Part shown: positions 42,151-54,095 of the stretch, piece after piece | Position numbering within the stretch: the stretch's first letter is position 1 | Layout of the letters: each line of letters begins with the position of its first letter | From: Melanocharis versteri | Taxonomy: Eukaryota; Chordata; Aves; Passeriformes; Melanocharitidae | NCBI GenBank assembly: GCA_013397845.1 | Contig: VZTG01001729.1 | Coordinates: 471,984-535,983 of the forward strand | DNA length: 64,000 nt | Direction: 5' to 3' | Translations under genes and position numbers: made by a program | The notes under the pieces: generated by a model | What the model was told of the DNA's origin: nothing | The model's database searches: none | Seen by the model: only the letters and a program-made list of their open reading frames with translations

Positions 42151-42441
42151 AATCACTATCACAGGATGGCTTGTGCTGGAAGAAACCTTAAATTCCAACA
42201 GCCCTGCGATGGGCAGGGACACATTCCACCACATCAGGTTGCTCAGAGCTCCATCCGTCCTGGCGTTGAAGACTTCCAGGGACCGGGCATCCACCAGCTC
42301 TCCACGCAATCTGTGTCAGTGCCTCGCCACTCTCACAGTAAAGAGTTTTTTTCCTAATATCTAAACTAAACCTACTCTCAGTTTGAAGCCATTCACCCTT
42401 GTCCTGTCACTACATGCTCTTGTAAATAGTCTCTCTCCACT
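42151..42441 (-). repeat. CR1 LINE 3' fragment, 5'-truncated (antisense)
   Basis: The plus strand is a clear reverse complement of the avian CR1 3' end: 'atcacaggatggcttgtgct', 'gcgatgggcagggacacatt', 'catcaggttgctcagagctc', 'gaagacttccagggaccggg', 'cagtgcctcgccactctcac', 'agtaaagagttttttcc', 'taatatctaaactaaaccta', 'gaagccattcacccttgtcc' and 'tgtcactacatgctcttgta'. About 290 bases are retained and the rest is truncated at the element's 5' side, as is usual for CR1. No coding part of the element is present. Confidence 0.95.
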
Positions 42442-42644
42442 ACGCAAAGACAGTATTGGTCTCAATTTAATCATCCAGCTCTTGGAGGCAAGTTAAACAT
42501 AGTCTGCAGGGGTGGAGCAGGCCAGTGCTGGCAGACAAAAAGCCAGGATCTGTAACCTCTCTGACACTGAAAAGAAAGGAATGTTTGCATCCATGGAAGA
42601 TGCATTGCTTTGCAAGAATGCAGTGAAATGCTTTAGTTCTCAGA

Positions 42645-42745
42645 GCAATTGCAGAGCACTGGAGTCAGAATTCCTGGGGTCTATTCTCACCCCCTTACTA
42701 ACTTGTTTTATAACCCTTGAGACATTGCTGAGTAGGAGTGTTTGC
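42645..42745 (-). repeat. MIR SINE relic (antisense)
   Basis: The plus strand reads 'agagcactggagtcagaatt', 'cctggggtctattctcaccc', 'ccttactaacttgttttata' and 'acccttgagacattgctgag'. This is the order of the antisense MIR 5' and core part (gagcactggactaggagtcag, gacctgggttctagtccc, ctgactagctgtgtgacc). It lies about 200 bases past the CR1 fragment. Confidence 0.5.
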
Positions 42746-45700
42746 TTAACCCAAGCTTAATTTAAGTTTTGCTCCTACTTATAAATCAAGTACCTCCAGG
42801 ACTCTAAGTCCCTAATGAGGTGGGGTATACAATTACAAAAGAGACTGTTTCCATTTGATAGGGAATTCTCACCAACACATGAAGTGAAGCAAGGTTTGAA
42901 GGGACAAGAAGGTATTTTACCAGATCAGGCGACAACTGGGAAACAAAAAGTAAATATTCTTGAGTATGATTAGTCACACTGGTCAGAACAAGATCCACCA
43001 AGCACGAACATGTTTGTATAAAATAGCTGTTATCTCTCCCTACAAACCTATTACCCTCCGGCACTTGTGGGAAACTCTTCACAGAACTTTTACACTGAAC
43101 ACTGCAAATAATTTAGTGCACTGCAATGCTGCTTCCTGCAGTTTACAACACAGCATGCTAGTCTCCCACCAGTACCACAGCAGCACATTTACAGAGGACA
43201 TGAAGACGTGCGTGGAGATAAAACAGAAGCGCAGTAAAACATCTGTACTCACACTCCAGGAGTGTGAGTTTTTGTATAAAATGAGGAGGGGGAACACTGA
43301 AAACACACACCCACATCCACACCTCTACACCATGAAACCAATAAATGCCCAAAATGAACAGAAAGCTCAGAGGGAACCGATAGCTCAGGCCAGTAAAGCA
43401 TTATTCAGCACTCAAGACACCTCAGAAGCTCGGCCATGGGACTTTATAGTTCACTTCCTGCATGCCACCACCCCTTCAGTCTCTAACACCAGCACACAGT
43501 TTATAACTGTCTGCTGAGAAAAAGCTCTCTCTAACAAGTCTTATTCTTTTGATGATCAGTCTGATTGAATTAGGACATCCATATGTTGCAGCTGATGGCT
43601 AACAAGATAGAGGTGGTATTTCATCACATGGGTAATCGGTCTCTGCAGCAATTACTAATACAGCAAAGTTGTCCCAGTCATCTTTTTCTCCCCCCTAATA
43701 TTATTTCTTTCAAACTCTAGTAAGCAGTATCACTGTCTTGTACAAACAGTTACAGTGGGACTTGTTTGTCTAACACTGAGAGCAGGAATGTACAGAAAAC
43801 CACACGGAAAAAGTGAGGTATGCAGAAAGAGACGGAGAGGAAAGAACTGGTGCATGGAGCATCTTGCTCTTCCACCTGTTTGAACACTTCAATGTTCACT
43901 ATTGCTTTGACCTGCTGCCTTTAGCCAGATCCTGCCCCTTGCCACAGAGACAGCTTTGTTTGGCTGCACTCAAGTGCTCTGAGGTATTAAGTCAAAGAGC
44001 AATGTCACATGCTGTTAACTTCTATCCAAGAAACTAAATCTCACATTTTAACTGGTTAATAAGGGGCCGAATTTGGATAGTCTCCTCCGTACAAAATCCC
44101 TATTACTGAAATCAAAAGGGGGCTTAGCGGGAGCAGGCCTTCCTCTTAGGAAAAGCCAAATACTTCATTAGCAGCATAGTTAATGGAATGGCCATACCTT
44201 GGCAAAAAGAAATCTGATAAAAGACTGAGCCCTTCCAAAAGAGCAAAGTTCGAAGAAGCAATCTGGGGAGCAGACACCAACTTTGAATCAAACAACCAAG
44301 TTTTGAGAAAGCAAAGCCAGAAATTGTCCAAAGCCAAGGGGCAAGTGCATAGCTTAATAACCCCAGATTTATGCAAACTTATAGTTTATGCAAAACAAAT
44401 AAATCCATAAAGTCATAAACTTTCAACATTCACCAAACCAAGGAAGGGCTTCCATTCCACTGGCTCTTCTCATGGACGCTAAGGTGACCACAAAGCACGT
44501 CAAGGAATTCTATTTTTGTTTCACAAGGTACCCATCAGTTGTGGCCACACTTTTTCCTCCAGGCTGGTGCATGAGGAGCAATCAGATGCTTGCAGTTAGT
44601 GAGGCTGCACCAATGTCCCCACAGCAGCTCTGCCCCAACTCTCACACTGCCGGGCCATCTCACACCTGCACAGGGCCTGCTGCGACAGGACAAGGGATAA
44701 TGGTTTTAAACCACTACAGGGTTAATTCAGATATACACAAGAAATGTAGCACACGACACACTGACAGAGAGGTGTGGAGTGCCCTGCACAGTCACCAAAG
44801 CCCAGCAAAGCCAGGATAAAAACACACTTTAACAGCTTTGGCAGCTGAGCGCGGCCAGGCCCTGTGCGTCAGCAGAGCCGCACGTCTGTGCCATGGCACT
44901 GCTTGGGACCTCGCAAAAGCAAACACTTTTAGGAGGTTACTCAAATAGCACTTATTTGGCACCCAAAGGGTGTAAGTGTCAGCTTGCCCAGCATCCAGCT
45001 CAGACCTGCAGCAACTTCTCCAAAGGGCAAGGAAACGTGGTCGAGCTCCTCACCCAGCCGCAGGAGAGGCAGTTGTGAAAGAGAGAAAGCAGGAGCTTGT
45101 GTGAAAGAGTTTTGCGTTCTCCTATACACTCATACGAGCACCTTGTCCTGCAGATAAGTGAGTAACACCCAGCCAGTGTCCTGAATTGTGCTAGCGAAGG
45201 GGAAAATTCTGTGCCTTGTCCCACCACAGGAAACAGAGCCCCAGATGTCCTCAGTGCCAGCCCAAAAAATGCGATCAAAACATCTGGACGCTCGTTATTT
45301 GCAAGGAGTTGGGGAGTCTCGGTCAAGTTCCCAGGGGAAGAGCCAAGATTGGCACACACCGCTGCTGCTTGTGCCATCAACGAGGCACAATACAGCCTTC
45401 GGCTTTTGACATGGGCAACTCATCACCTTTCAATCTATTTAATTAGTTTTATGAACCTCAGGACTCTGCGTATGTGCCATTTAAACGACAAGGGCACTGC
45501 ACTAGAGAGGCTGCCCTAGGAATGACGTGCCCCGCTAGGCTCTCCCAGCTGATGACTATTTAAAGTGCACTACAGAAAAAACCCAACATGCTCAACAAAT
45601 GCAGTGATTTTTACAAGACATCAGAGTCAGCAAATCTCAACTAAGCCAAAACTCAGCTGTAGAGTGCACAGAGAGCACAGAGTAACATGAAAACAGCTCC

Positions 45701-48700
45701 CACCCTCAATATGCTTTCACACTAAGTAATTTGTGTTGGACCCAAGCTTTACTTACTCCACTTATAACAAAAAAAAAAGCACTATTAGCAGAAGGTTAAG
45801 GTAACTGAAACAATTGCTGTAGAATAATGGAGCCCACAGCAGTTACAACTTTGTGCATACACTTATTTAATTGAATAAATACATCCATTCAGCTACTGCT
45901 TTTTGCAACAGCCTTCCTGCCTGCAGTGGGAAAGGTTATTCCCATTAATTGATTATTGTTACTGCTCTAATACACCCTACACACTTGTTTGTGTTTCCAT
46001 TCAATTTTCCAGGGTATTACCACGAGCACTGTAAAAGGGGACATGTGTAACTGAGCTGGCCCCACTGACACACAGCAGACGAGAACACCCATCTCTCCCC
46101 AAAGGGGCGTAATTATAAAAGGCTGCAGGTTATTGATGGATCAGTGGGTTAATACCAGGATATCCGCATGAAACCATGTAATTTAATCTGATCACAGTTA
46201 GTCCACGGGGGAGACAACCCAGTGAATCTGATGCAAAGACACCTTTCAGTAATGAACAGGCATCACAGCCCTCGCGCTGGCAGCAGCACTCCTCGGAGCT
46301 CAGTGCTAATACTGTGTCTTTCTCAGCCCATGGGAGACTGTGACAGGAAGGAACGGCTCTCCAAATCATCCGTAGGAGGATGCATTTACCGAACAAAAGC
46401 ATTACAGAATTCCGTCTTCAGGCTAAAAATATTACACACCTATAAAACTGCCTATACCAGCAAGGAGAAAAGCAATTCTCGCTTCTGTGCCCATGTGGGG
46501 GTGGACAAACTCACCAGGCAGCTGACAGGGATGGAGTGGGCACAGAGTAAATACAACAGATAGGAGTCAGCTACGATCCACTACAAAAGACCTCATAAAA
46601 CAGGCTTAAAAAACAAAAAGGGTAAGGAAAGCACAAGGCTGGCGGAGCCTTAGGTGGTGAGCTCAGAGAAGCATGTTCCAGCAAGAAGGGCTAATGTGAA
46701 TGAAGTACCCATGTCGGTTGCAGACCACAAATGAGCACAAAAGGAAGGAGAGTGGCCATGTGGGAAATGCTGTGAGGAGTGAAAGGATAAGCAGCCAGGA
46801 TGGGCAGAGCTGTACAGACCTCTCAGGTGGGTCCTAAAGGCCTCCCAATCGATACACATCAACAGACAGCCTCAAAAGGCTGATGATGTGACCTGTATGC
46901 TATAAACACACAGTTATTCCACTTCCTATGGTTTAGAAATGTAGGCTCAGACATATGTGTCAAGAAATTCGAGAGCTTTGGAAAGGATAAGACTGATCAA
47001 AACACATTCATCCTCCATGGAAGAGATTTTTCATCAGGTAGAGACAAAACTAGCAACATACAAAACTTGAACATACAAAATGCTGACTCAAGCTCTGATT
47101 TCAGCAGCTTATGCTGATAACTTGCCATTAACTCACCACCATAGATACTAACTCTCAGATTTAAGTTTCGTCAAGAAAATGTTTCTGCTTCTCCAAAGCA
47201 CAATGGCTGCTATCATTTTGACTGACGTAAGCTACCATAAGTGATTTTTCAAATGGACAAATTTATCCCTGGAGACAGCAAGATTCCAACTAGGGCATGT
47301 TTGTCTTTGCAGCAAATCTTGAGTTGGTGCTTAAAGCAAGAGAGAAGGCACCAGAAGCGAGAGTGAGCTTTCTCTCTGTCATCACAAAACAAGAAGTGCT
47401 TCTACACATTTGATGCAAAACAACCCCACACTAACACAAAGGTCAAAGCCAGCAGCTGCAATGCAAGGTCCTGTTCCTCTTACAGGGTTAGTCCCATCTG
47501 GGCAAATGTGGAAAGAACACACTCTTCTGCTGAGTTCTCCTGTTACACCAAGGGTACGAGCTGGAACAACCATACGATAAAACCAAAATACACACAGAAA
47601 AGGCTGGGAGATAAGACAGAAGAAAGCGACTAAACAAACACATCCAGCAGAGCTGAGTTATCCATTTTTCCACTCCTCTGCCCTGCCATGAAACAGGCCA
47701 AGGACAGCTCTATGCCCCAGAGGATGCTGTGCTCACATACATCCTTGTACACCAGTAACTCAGGAGCACTCGTCACTCCCCAGCACATACTTCTTGACTC
47801 AAGACTTGTCCCTTCTGGGGTTTCCTTTAAGCCACTCTTCACGTCACTGCAGTGCAGCGAGGAGCCCCAGGTCATGGGTCATGTGGGGTATGTGCCCATG
47901 ATGCCAAACACACAGACAGCTTCAACAAATGCAGAGAAACTCTGAAATGCATTAAAGAACAGCACACACTCTTCTGAATGAGCCTCACAATCTGGCAGGG
48001 CTCCTTCCAACATCAATATCAATTGCCTACATCAACAGGAGACAGAATAATAGCAACTTCCTCTGTTTAATACAGCCCTTAATTGTCCCAGATCAAATAC
48101 TGGCTCTGAGAGGCTATTCATTCTGCTCTATAGGTAACCGTGTCTTAGACAAGATGCAACAACTTTTATCAGCAAATGTTAAATGCAGCAGGAAGGCCAG
48201 AAGGTGTGTCTCAGGACTTCTAAAAACATTAACCAGCCATATCACTGCACTGGCTCTCACAAATGGAACACACAAAGCACTGCTGGGAGCAGCATGGGCA
48301 CTCCAGTGACCAGAAAACACTTGCAAGATCCTGCTTATCTGAGAGGCAGCAAACCCATACAACCACTGTCAGATACGGGCTTTTTTTCCCTCTTTGTATC
48401 AGCTCCACGATGCCTCTGATCCCCCTCCTAATGACAAAGTCCTCACTGATTTCAAGAGAACTCAGCAAGACTGAGCAGAAAAAGAACTAAAAAAGGAAAT
48501 GCCAAGTGAGTCATTAGTGGGTGGAGAAAAGAACCGTATAGTAAGAAGTCTTCAACTTTTACTCCTTTAAAATAAACAGTGCCACAAATTGAAGGAATCC
48601 TTTGACACTAATGAAGATGGAGCAGTAACAAGCCCTGCACAGTCTGTAGGAATGATGAATTCCTCCACTCAGAGGGGTTACTTCTGCCAGATGCCAATAA

Positions 48701-48979
48701 GCACACAGGTAAAATTAATCTGCTTGTTTGGAAACCTCTAGATGGGAGCTCTGATATTAAATACAAGATCAGACTCACAGTGAAACAAGCAAACCAGCAC
48801 CAAACCAGAACATCTTCCCCAACTTCAAACAGCTAAGGAAATTCCTTTATTTTTTGCATCTTTTGGCTGCTACTGCCAGCATTACGACCCTTGTGTCGAG
48901 CAGGTGCTCAGATGCTGAAACAGGAGGAGAGTTTATTCCCCACCATTAGGTTTCACTTGACCAGCAATCGTTCAAGTGA
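42746..48979. other. Intronic sequence without a recognisable gene
   Basis: No exon recognised. A 185-codon plus-strand open frame at 42960-43517 has no known domain and no supporting context. A short stretch at about 44055-44115 ('ggggccgaatttggatagtc' ... 'actgaaatcaaaagggg') weakly resembles an old amniote repeat. Confidence 0.6.
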
Positions 48980-49065
48980 AAGGCGTCCCTGCCCACGGCA
49001 GGGGGTAGGAGCTCGATGATCTTTGAGGTCCCTTCCAACCCCAACTGTTCTATGACTCTATGATT
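48980..49065 (+). repeat. CR1 LINE 3' terminus (sense), with tail
   Basis: Reads 'ggcgtccctgcccacggcag', 'ggggtaggagctcgatgatc', 'tttgaggtcccttccaaccc', then 'tgttctatgactctatgatt'. This is the diagnostic CR1 3' end with two copies of the octamer-type tail. Only about 85 bases of the element are present, so it is an extreme 5' truncation. Confidence 0.95.
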
Positions 49066-52000
49066 AACCAGAGCAGGCACGGTGCCATGATCTTTCTAAC
49101 GCTGCTACAGCACAAATATGCTCCCTTTTGAACACACTTTGGTGTGTACTTTCACACACTCACCTCTTCGATTCATTTTGCCCTGGGTTACTAAAACACA
49201 GCCCTTTTTCCTAGGCCTGGTTACTACAGCAACAGAATCTTTTTGAGTTTGGTAGCAACACATTGCAGGCACCAAAAAAAATCTGCCATTAGTTCAAGAA
49301 ACACGAAGCTGCAAGTCAGCAGCCCATGCAGAGGAATATTCCTGTAGTATCTCACCCCTGCCTCTCTAATTAGGAAACTCTATGAATCCCCACCTCCTTG
49401 GCAGAGCACAAGCCTGAGCAACCTCTGACTTCAAAGGAAGCACAACAGAGGTGCACTGCCCACAACCTCCTGTGTGCCTGTCACTGCACAGAAACCACAG
49501 GAGAAATCTGATGGGCTCCATAGCCAGAAGAATATTACACTCCACAGCTGCTATTAGTTCCACTAATGATTAAAGCCAAAGCACCACTTTAAACTCCATA
49601 TGGTATCACATCTGCATTCTTCTGCACACACATTAGTATTAACACACAAAAAAGAAGGTTTAGGGGGGTGTTCTCGAGGTTTGGACTTTTTTTTAAACAA
49701 CCAGAGGAGCTGTCCTGTATTGTCATTTCACTGCAAAGTGACTGTATTAGATATTATATTATTACTCCACTTAACTCTCATACAACTCAGAAGGAGGAAA
49801 AGAAAACCCTCTTGGTGCAGAGTCATTTCTATCTAATACACTGCCTTGGGACACAAGAGGGTTTTTATTGCAGAGGTAAACAATGACTAGTCCTCAGCTG
49901 TCAGGTTGAGAGACTGCTTCTCACCCTCAGCTACAGTCCAGCCCAATGCAGCACACACGGACTCAACATAAGCAACACACTAAAGACAGCACAAACTGCT
50001 CAATCTGATCATTTCTCAGCAGCAGCCAGTCATTCTAGAAAGTTCAGCCAGACTATTATCACCGTTATTAATTAGCTCCTATCCTGAGAGAACGATCTAT
50101 GCCAGATTTGCCCCTAATTTCAACTGAGGGAACTTACCCAAAAACATTTCATCTGGTCACACTGCCCCCACTGAGTGAGTGTGCTATTATGAGAAAGCAA
50201 ACATATAAATATAGCACAGTGACAGTATCCACTCTGCAGTTATTTCCTCTGCGAAACAGAGCAGAATGAAGTGGGTAAGCTGCTCAGCCAGATTTCTTCT
50301 AAGGCCACTGAAAACTGCATTGATGACATCAACAAAAATAATCAGTTAAAGACAAATCTGAGCAAATAATTCTCAAACAACATTTAAACCGAGCAATCTG
50401 ACCTCCTCTCAAGTATCCACAAACAGAAGATGACACTTCCACTAGTTTCTTCTCAATTTATATTCATTCATGGAATAGATTTTTTTCCGTGTAGCTTTTA
50501 TTTTCACTAGCCAAATTGATTGCAAGTTGATAGATGAATTAATCATCCAACACCTGAAACCCTACTTTTGATGGATAGGCTAGGACACAGCAGAAATTAA
50601 ACTTCATTGCTGGTTGAGTGTGCATACACAGGCACTCTTCTGCAATCCATAATTCAGATGTAGAATTTCAGGTTATGATTTCTGTAGCTAAAGCCAGAAA
50701 GCAAACAATCCCAAAATGCCTGAGGTTTTGTGGTGGGTTTTTTGGTGTGGTTTTTTTTCTTTGTTTGTTTTTATACTCCACACGTAGTAACGAACATGGT
50801 TAGATAACATCCTTATCTCTGCAGGAAAAATAAAAAAGCAGCATATCATAAGCAGAAATAATTTTCTGAAGTATTTTCCCAGCTACAGTTGAACTGCCAA
50901 CTTTAAACACGTTATTTTAGCAAACAAGACGAATGCAGCTCAGGAAGAAGAAGAATCACTCTTCCTAATCCTTCTCTCATGCACCCTCCTCCAGCCTGTT
51001 CTCAGCATTGCTTAAAAAATGAAGCATTGCTTACCCTACAACCATGGAACAGACTGAAAGAAGTTGCTGCTCCTCAATATAGTTATTTATAATAGATAAT
51101 CTTAGAATCACTATTAATTCCAGCTCATCATTTATGGTGTTGGCACAGTTGCTCCAGTGAATTCAGTCTCATTATTCACCTTTAGGTTGTACAGTATCTT
51201 GTATTTTATACACCATCCTTCTTTGTCCAGTGGATCCCTCACAAACACTTACAGAACCAAGTGAAGATGAATAATGACCCAAGGACAAAGCTAAACGCTG
51301 AAATACTATGATTTTATGGCCAGCTACAGAAAAGCAGGGACATGTTCTGAATACACAGACGAAGCTCTCAGTGAAGCAGCAATACATCCAGGAATGCCAC
51401 GCTATGTAGTGACTTTCCACCAGGCTTCTGCACTATCCCAAGACACTGCACAGCACTCGGAAAGTCAGCAGGACTGCTCAGCTTTGCTGTCAGTGGCCAC
51501 ACCCAGCTTGGAAACTTGATGAAAATGTCTTTGGAAAAAAGAAACCAATCAGGAATAGGATCACCCACTCAGCTGAAAGTCATGCCAAGGATGGGGATGA
51601 TGGGATGAGTGCACACTTTTGGTTACCAGCATTATACTAGCAAGTGCAGAAGGATTTCATCAACGGCAGCATGCACTCCACTGATTTATGCCACTGGAGC
51701 AGCTTATCTAGTGATGAGTCCTGCAGAAAGAGGAATGTGCCAAGCTGGTACATTTTTTCAAAGAAAACTTCACCAACAACATCCTCTTTAAGCCTGCTGG
51801 GAGGGGGAACTACTGCTGAAACTCATAAGCACTTTACCACAATAACTGAGATGTTTCACTGGGCAATCAAAGGCAAATTTCACAGCTCAACCATCTGAAA
51901 GAATTTTGCAACATGATCACCAGAACCATGAGTTCTACTTCAGGCTCACTGTATCTCAAAATAGACCTCACCAGCTTCCACATCCCATTCCTACAGGGAT

Positions 52001-52560
52001 CATATTATCAAGGGTCCTGCCACAGCATCCTGGGTCACAGCACCTACTCTGTAACTGGCACTTCCTTGCTAAAATGTGACAGTGGTAGTGACAACACATG
52101 TGTCCTCTCAGTCTCCTTAGACTGCAGCGACCACTCAGACACATGCTTTGGAACAGGAAGAGAACTAGGGTATCTTGTGGGAAAAAAAAACCCTACAAAA
52201 TAAAAAAAAATCCATCATCATCACATAAACCACTTGAAAATTCTTCAGCTATAACCAAGCCATAAGCCACCAATCTAAGAATTTAAAGCAATCTGGGCAA
52301 ACACAAGAGAAGGAATGAGCATCTGCCCAATCATCCAGTAGTAATCACCATGGCTGCCAACCTTTACTACTGCTACAGTATGAGCAAACACCACTGTGTT
52401 CCCCTGCTGCTTGATGCAGAGACCCATGCCAAGTTACCTTCACAAGCACAGCAGCACATGGAGAAGAGGCCTTGAGGCATTCCTTCCACTGGCACCAAAC
52501 AGGGAACAAGAGCCAGATGCCAGCCCACAAGGAAAGCCTTCTGAGAGAAGAAGTTCAGAG
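49066..52560. other. Intronic sequence without a recognisable gene, next to the exon donor
   Basis: Ordinary intron, A+T-rich at about 50430-50880. From about 51600 to 52200 the plus strand is open in shifting frames and ends in an A-rich stretch (52183-52211). This could be chance or the remains of an unidentified retrocopy; no protein family was recognised. Confidence 0.5.
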
Positions 52561-52570
52561 AGCCTTACCT
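52561..52570 (-). promoter_or_regulatory. SLCO3A1: 5' splice donor of the SLCO3A1 exon
   Basis: On the minus strand the exon ends ...TAC ATA G and is followed by GTAAGG, so the donor GT is at 52568-52567. This is close to the consensus AG|GTAAGT. Reading through it would give Gly-Lys-Ala-Leu and then a stop. The protein family instead continues after Tyr-Ile-Gly with Ile-Leu-Phe, so homology to the transporter ends exactly at this donor. Confidence 0.93.
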
Positions 52571-53034
52571 ATGTACAGGGAGGAATCTTTCCGCCTGACG
52601 TGGTCATCGATGTAGGAAACTCCCAGGGGCTGGACAGGGGTAGCACCAATGCCCAGGAGGACCTGTGCCCCGATGAGCAGCAAGTACATCATGTTGGTAG
52701 CAGTCCTATTCCTGCAGATAAGGTCCGGGTCTGGTCCCTCATCGCTGGTGGAGCCGTTGACAGCACACACATCCCTCCCTTCAGCACCCCAGCGTATTTC
52801 TCCCGATTCATATTCGTACTGGTGGGTCAGAAATTCAGGCAATGCAGAAAGGAGGGCACCCAAGGCCATGACTATCCCTCCACATCCTATCAAGCGTGGC
52901 CGGTGTCCTCGGGCTCCGAAGTAGCTCACGAAGAGGATGAGGGCCAGGTTGCCAATCTCAAAGCTGCTGGCAATAACACCCACGTCAGCACTCTGGAGGT
53001 TGAATCGCCGCTCCAAGGTGGTTAAAACACTCAC
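52569..53034 (-). CDS. SLCO3A1: SLCO3A1 (OATP3A1) internal coding exon, probably exon 2
   Basis: This exon encodes 155 codons plus one base of a solute carrier organic anion transporter, a 12-pass plasma-membrane uniporter/exchanger. From general knowledge of OATP3A1, its substrates include prostaglandins, thyroxine and vasopressin. Numbering exon residues from the first Val: residues about 18-39 (SSFEIGNLALILFVSYFG) are TM2. A short cytoplasmic turn, ARGHRPR (41-47), has the basic character of an MFS motif-A loop. Residues 48-69 are TM3, 70-114 an extracellular loop, and about 115-138 TM4, ending in VSYIDD. The loop has Cys90 and Cys107 and two N-glycosylation sequons, N93-G-S and N109-R-T. 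As I recall human OATP3A1, the match is near-identical over about residues 61-215, with changes confined to the loop. The exon enters in phase 0 and leaves after base 1 of a Gly codon. TM1 and the start codon must lie at higher coordinates, outside the window. The first codon is GTG (Val) and is not a translation start. There are no frameshifts or internal stops. Paralogues (SLCO2A1, SLCO4A1) fit the sequence much less well. Confidence 0.97.
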
Positions 53035-53060
53035 CTACAACACAGAAATCCAGAGAAAAT
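53035..53060 (-). promoter_or_regulatory. SLCO3A1: 3' splice acceptor of the SLCO3A1 exon
   Basis: On the minus strand the sequence directly before the exon reads ...GGATTTCTGTGTTGTAG, with the AG at 53036-53035. It follows a moderately pyrimidine-rich stretch, TTTTCTCTGGATTTCTGTG. The exon then opens with GTG AGT GTT TTA, giving Val-Ser-Val-Leu, which matches the SLCO3A1 protein across the junction. The frame fit to the known protein supports this AG over other nearby AGs. Confidence 0.92.
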
Positions 53061-53749
53061 TACATTCCATGCCTTCCATTCTCCCCATATGTACCGCTAA
53101 AGTGTAAATTTCCTTGACCTTTTCTTGGAGCTGAAACCATACCCATTAAGGACATCGAAACCACAATACAGCAGCTGACCTCCAAACATGACCTGACTGT
53201 TCAAACACAGCCACATCAGAAGGTCCTAATACCAAGTGACATTTCACAGCCTACCACCTGTCCGAGCACATGTCCACTTCCGAATTCCTGTGCCCATCAG
53301 GGTGTATTTTAGATTCCTGCAGACGCCCATGATTCCATGATTGGTTAGCCTGCCTTTGGGCTCCCTTTCTATCTGAAGGACAACCTTCACAGTGCACTGT
53401 CCCACAGAACCAAGGCATGAATCACACTGAGCTTCACATCCTGCCAGGCACCCAACCTTTCCCTTGGAATGAAGTTAGAGAGCAGCAGAAAACCCTGCAG
53501 ATTCTTTGCATGCACACCAGGACAAGTCCATCGAGCCACTCATAGACAGTGATGTACAAACAGGCAGTTTAGCTGGCACGGAATGCTTTTACTAAAGTAT
53601 ATAAATAAAATGCTGATCAAAGGGTTTAAACTGTTTGTAGATTAGTTAATGACTGGGATCGTCACAGAGTATTTTTGAGAAGACAGGCCAATTAAGGTTT
53701 ACATAGAAGATTTTAATCCACCACGAAGAAGGGATGATTTAACAAATTG

Positions 53750-54095
53750 TGGGTATTTAACACTAAGAAGAGAGAAGCTCATGAATAGTCTTCAAATATT
53801 TAACATTGCTGCAAAAAGGAATGACCTGTTCTTTGAATTCAAAATAGACAGGACAAGAAGTGACAAGTTTAAACTGCAGCAGAGATGATTCAGGTTAGAT
53901 ATGAGGTGGGAAGAAACCAGATTTTACTGATAGGGACTGTGAGGCTCTGAAATATGCTGCTTGGAAAGGCTGCAGAGGTCTTTAACAGAGCACAGACCAG
54001 CATCTGTCAGGAAAGACACAGGTATGACTGATCTTGCCATGGGGCAGGAAAATGAACAAGATCATCTCTTGAGAGCTCTTCCAATCTTGATTACA
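53750..54095 (+). repeat. Ancient CR1 LINE 3' fragment (sense)
   Basis: Decayed but ordered matches to the old CR1 3' region: 'taagaagagagaagctcatg', 'agtcttcaaatatttaac', 'gacaggacaagaagtgacaa', 'tttaaactgcagcagagatg', 'caggttagatatgaggtggg', 'aggctctgaaatatgctgct', 'ggaaaggctgcagaggtctt', 'catctgtcaggaaagacaca' and 'gatcatctcttgagagctct'. The final CCTTCCA-like segment is partly eroded ('cttccaatcttg') and no octamer tail remains. It lies about 0.7 kb upstream of the SLCO3A1 exon in transcript sense, inserted antisense to the gene. Confidence 0.8.

Larger units (their letters stand above)
1..52568 (-). other. SLCO3A1: SLCO3A1 intron downstream of the exon (5' part of probable intron 2)
   Basis: More than 52 kb without a convincing second exon. 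The next exon should begin in phase 1, completing Gly and continuing into TM5 of the transporter. Nothing in any minus-strand frame matches this, so the intron extends beyond position 1. Recognisable contents are repeat relics (listed separately), one microsatellite and A+T-rich stretches. An unrecognised gene nested in the intron cannot be excluded by reading alone, but no frame shows family motifs or a chain of spliced exons. Confidence 0.8.

Noticed and set aside
42960..43517. 185-codon plus-strand open frame
   Set aside because: No known family features. The sequence reads as ordinary intron and is flanked by repeat relics.
52396..53025. 209-codon open frame on the plus strand overlapping the SLCO3A1 exon
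   Set aside because: It is the antisense shadow of a constrained exon. Its residues show no domain, and the minus strand carries the unmistakable transporter sequence with splice sites.
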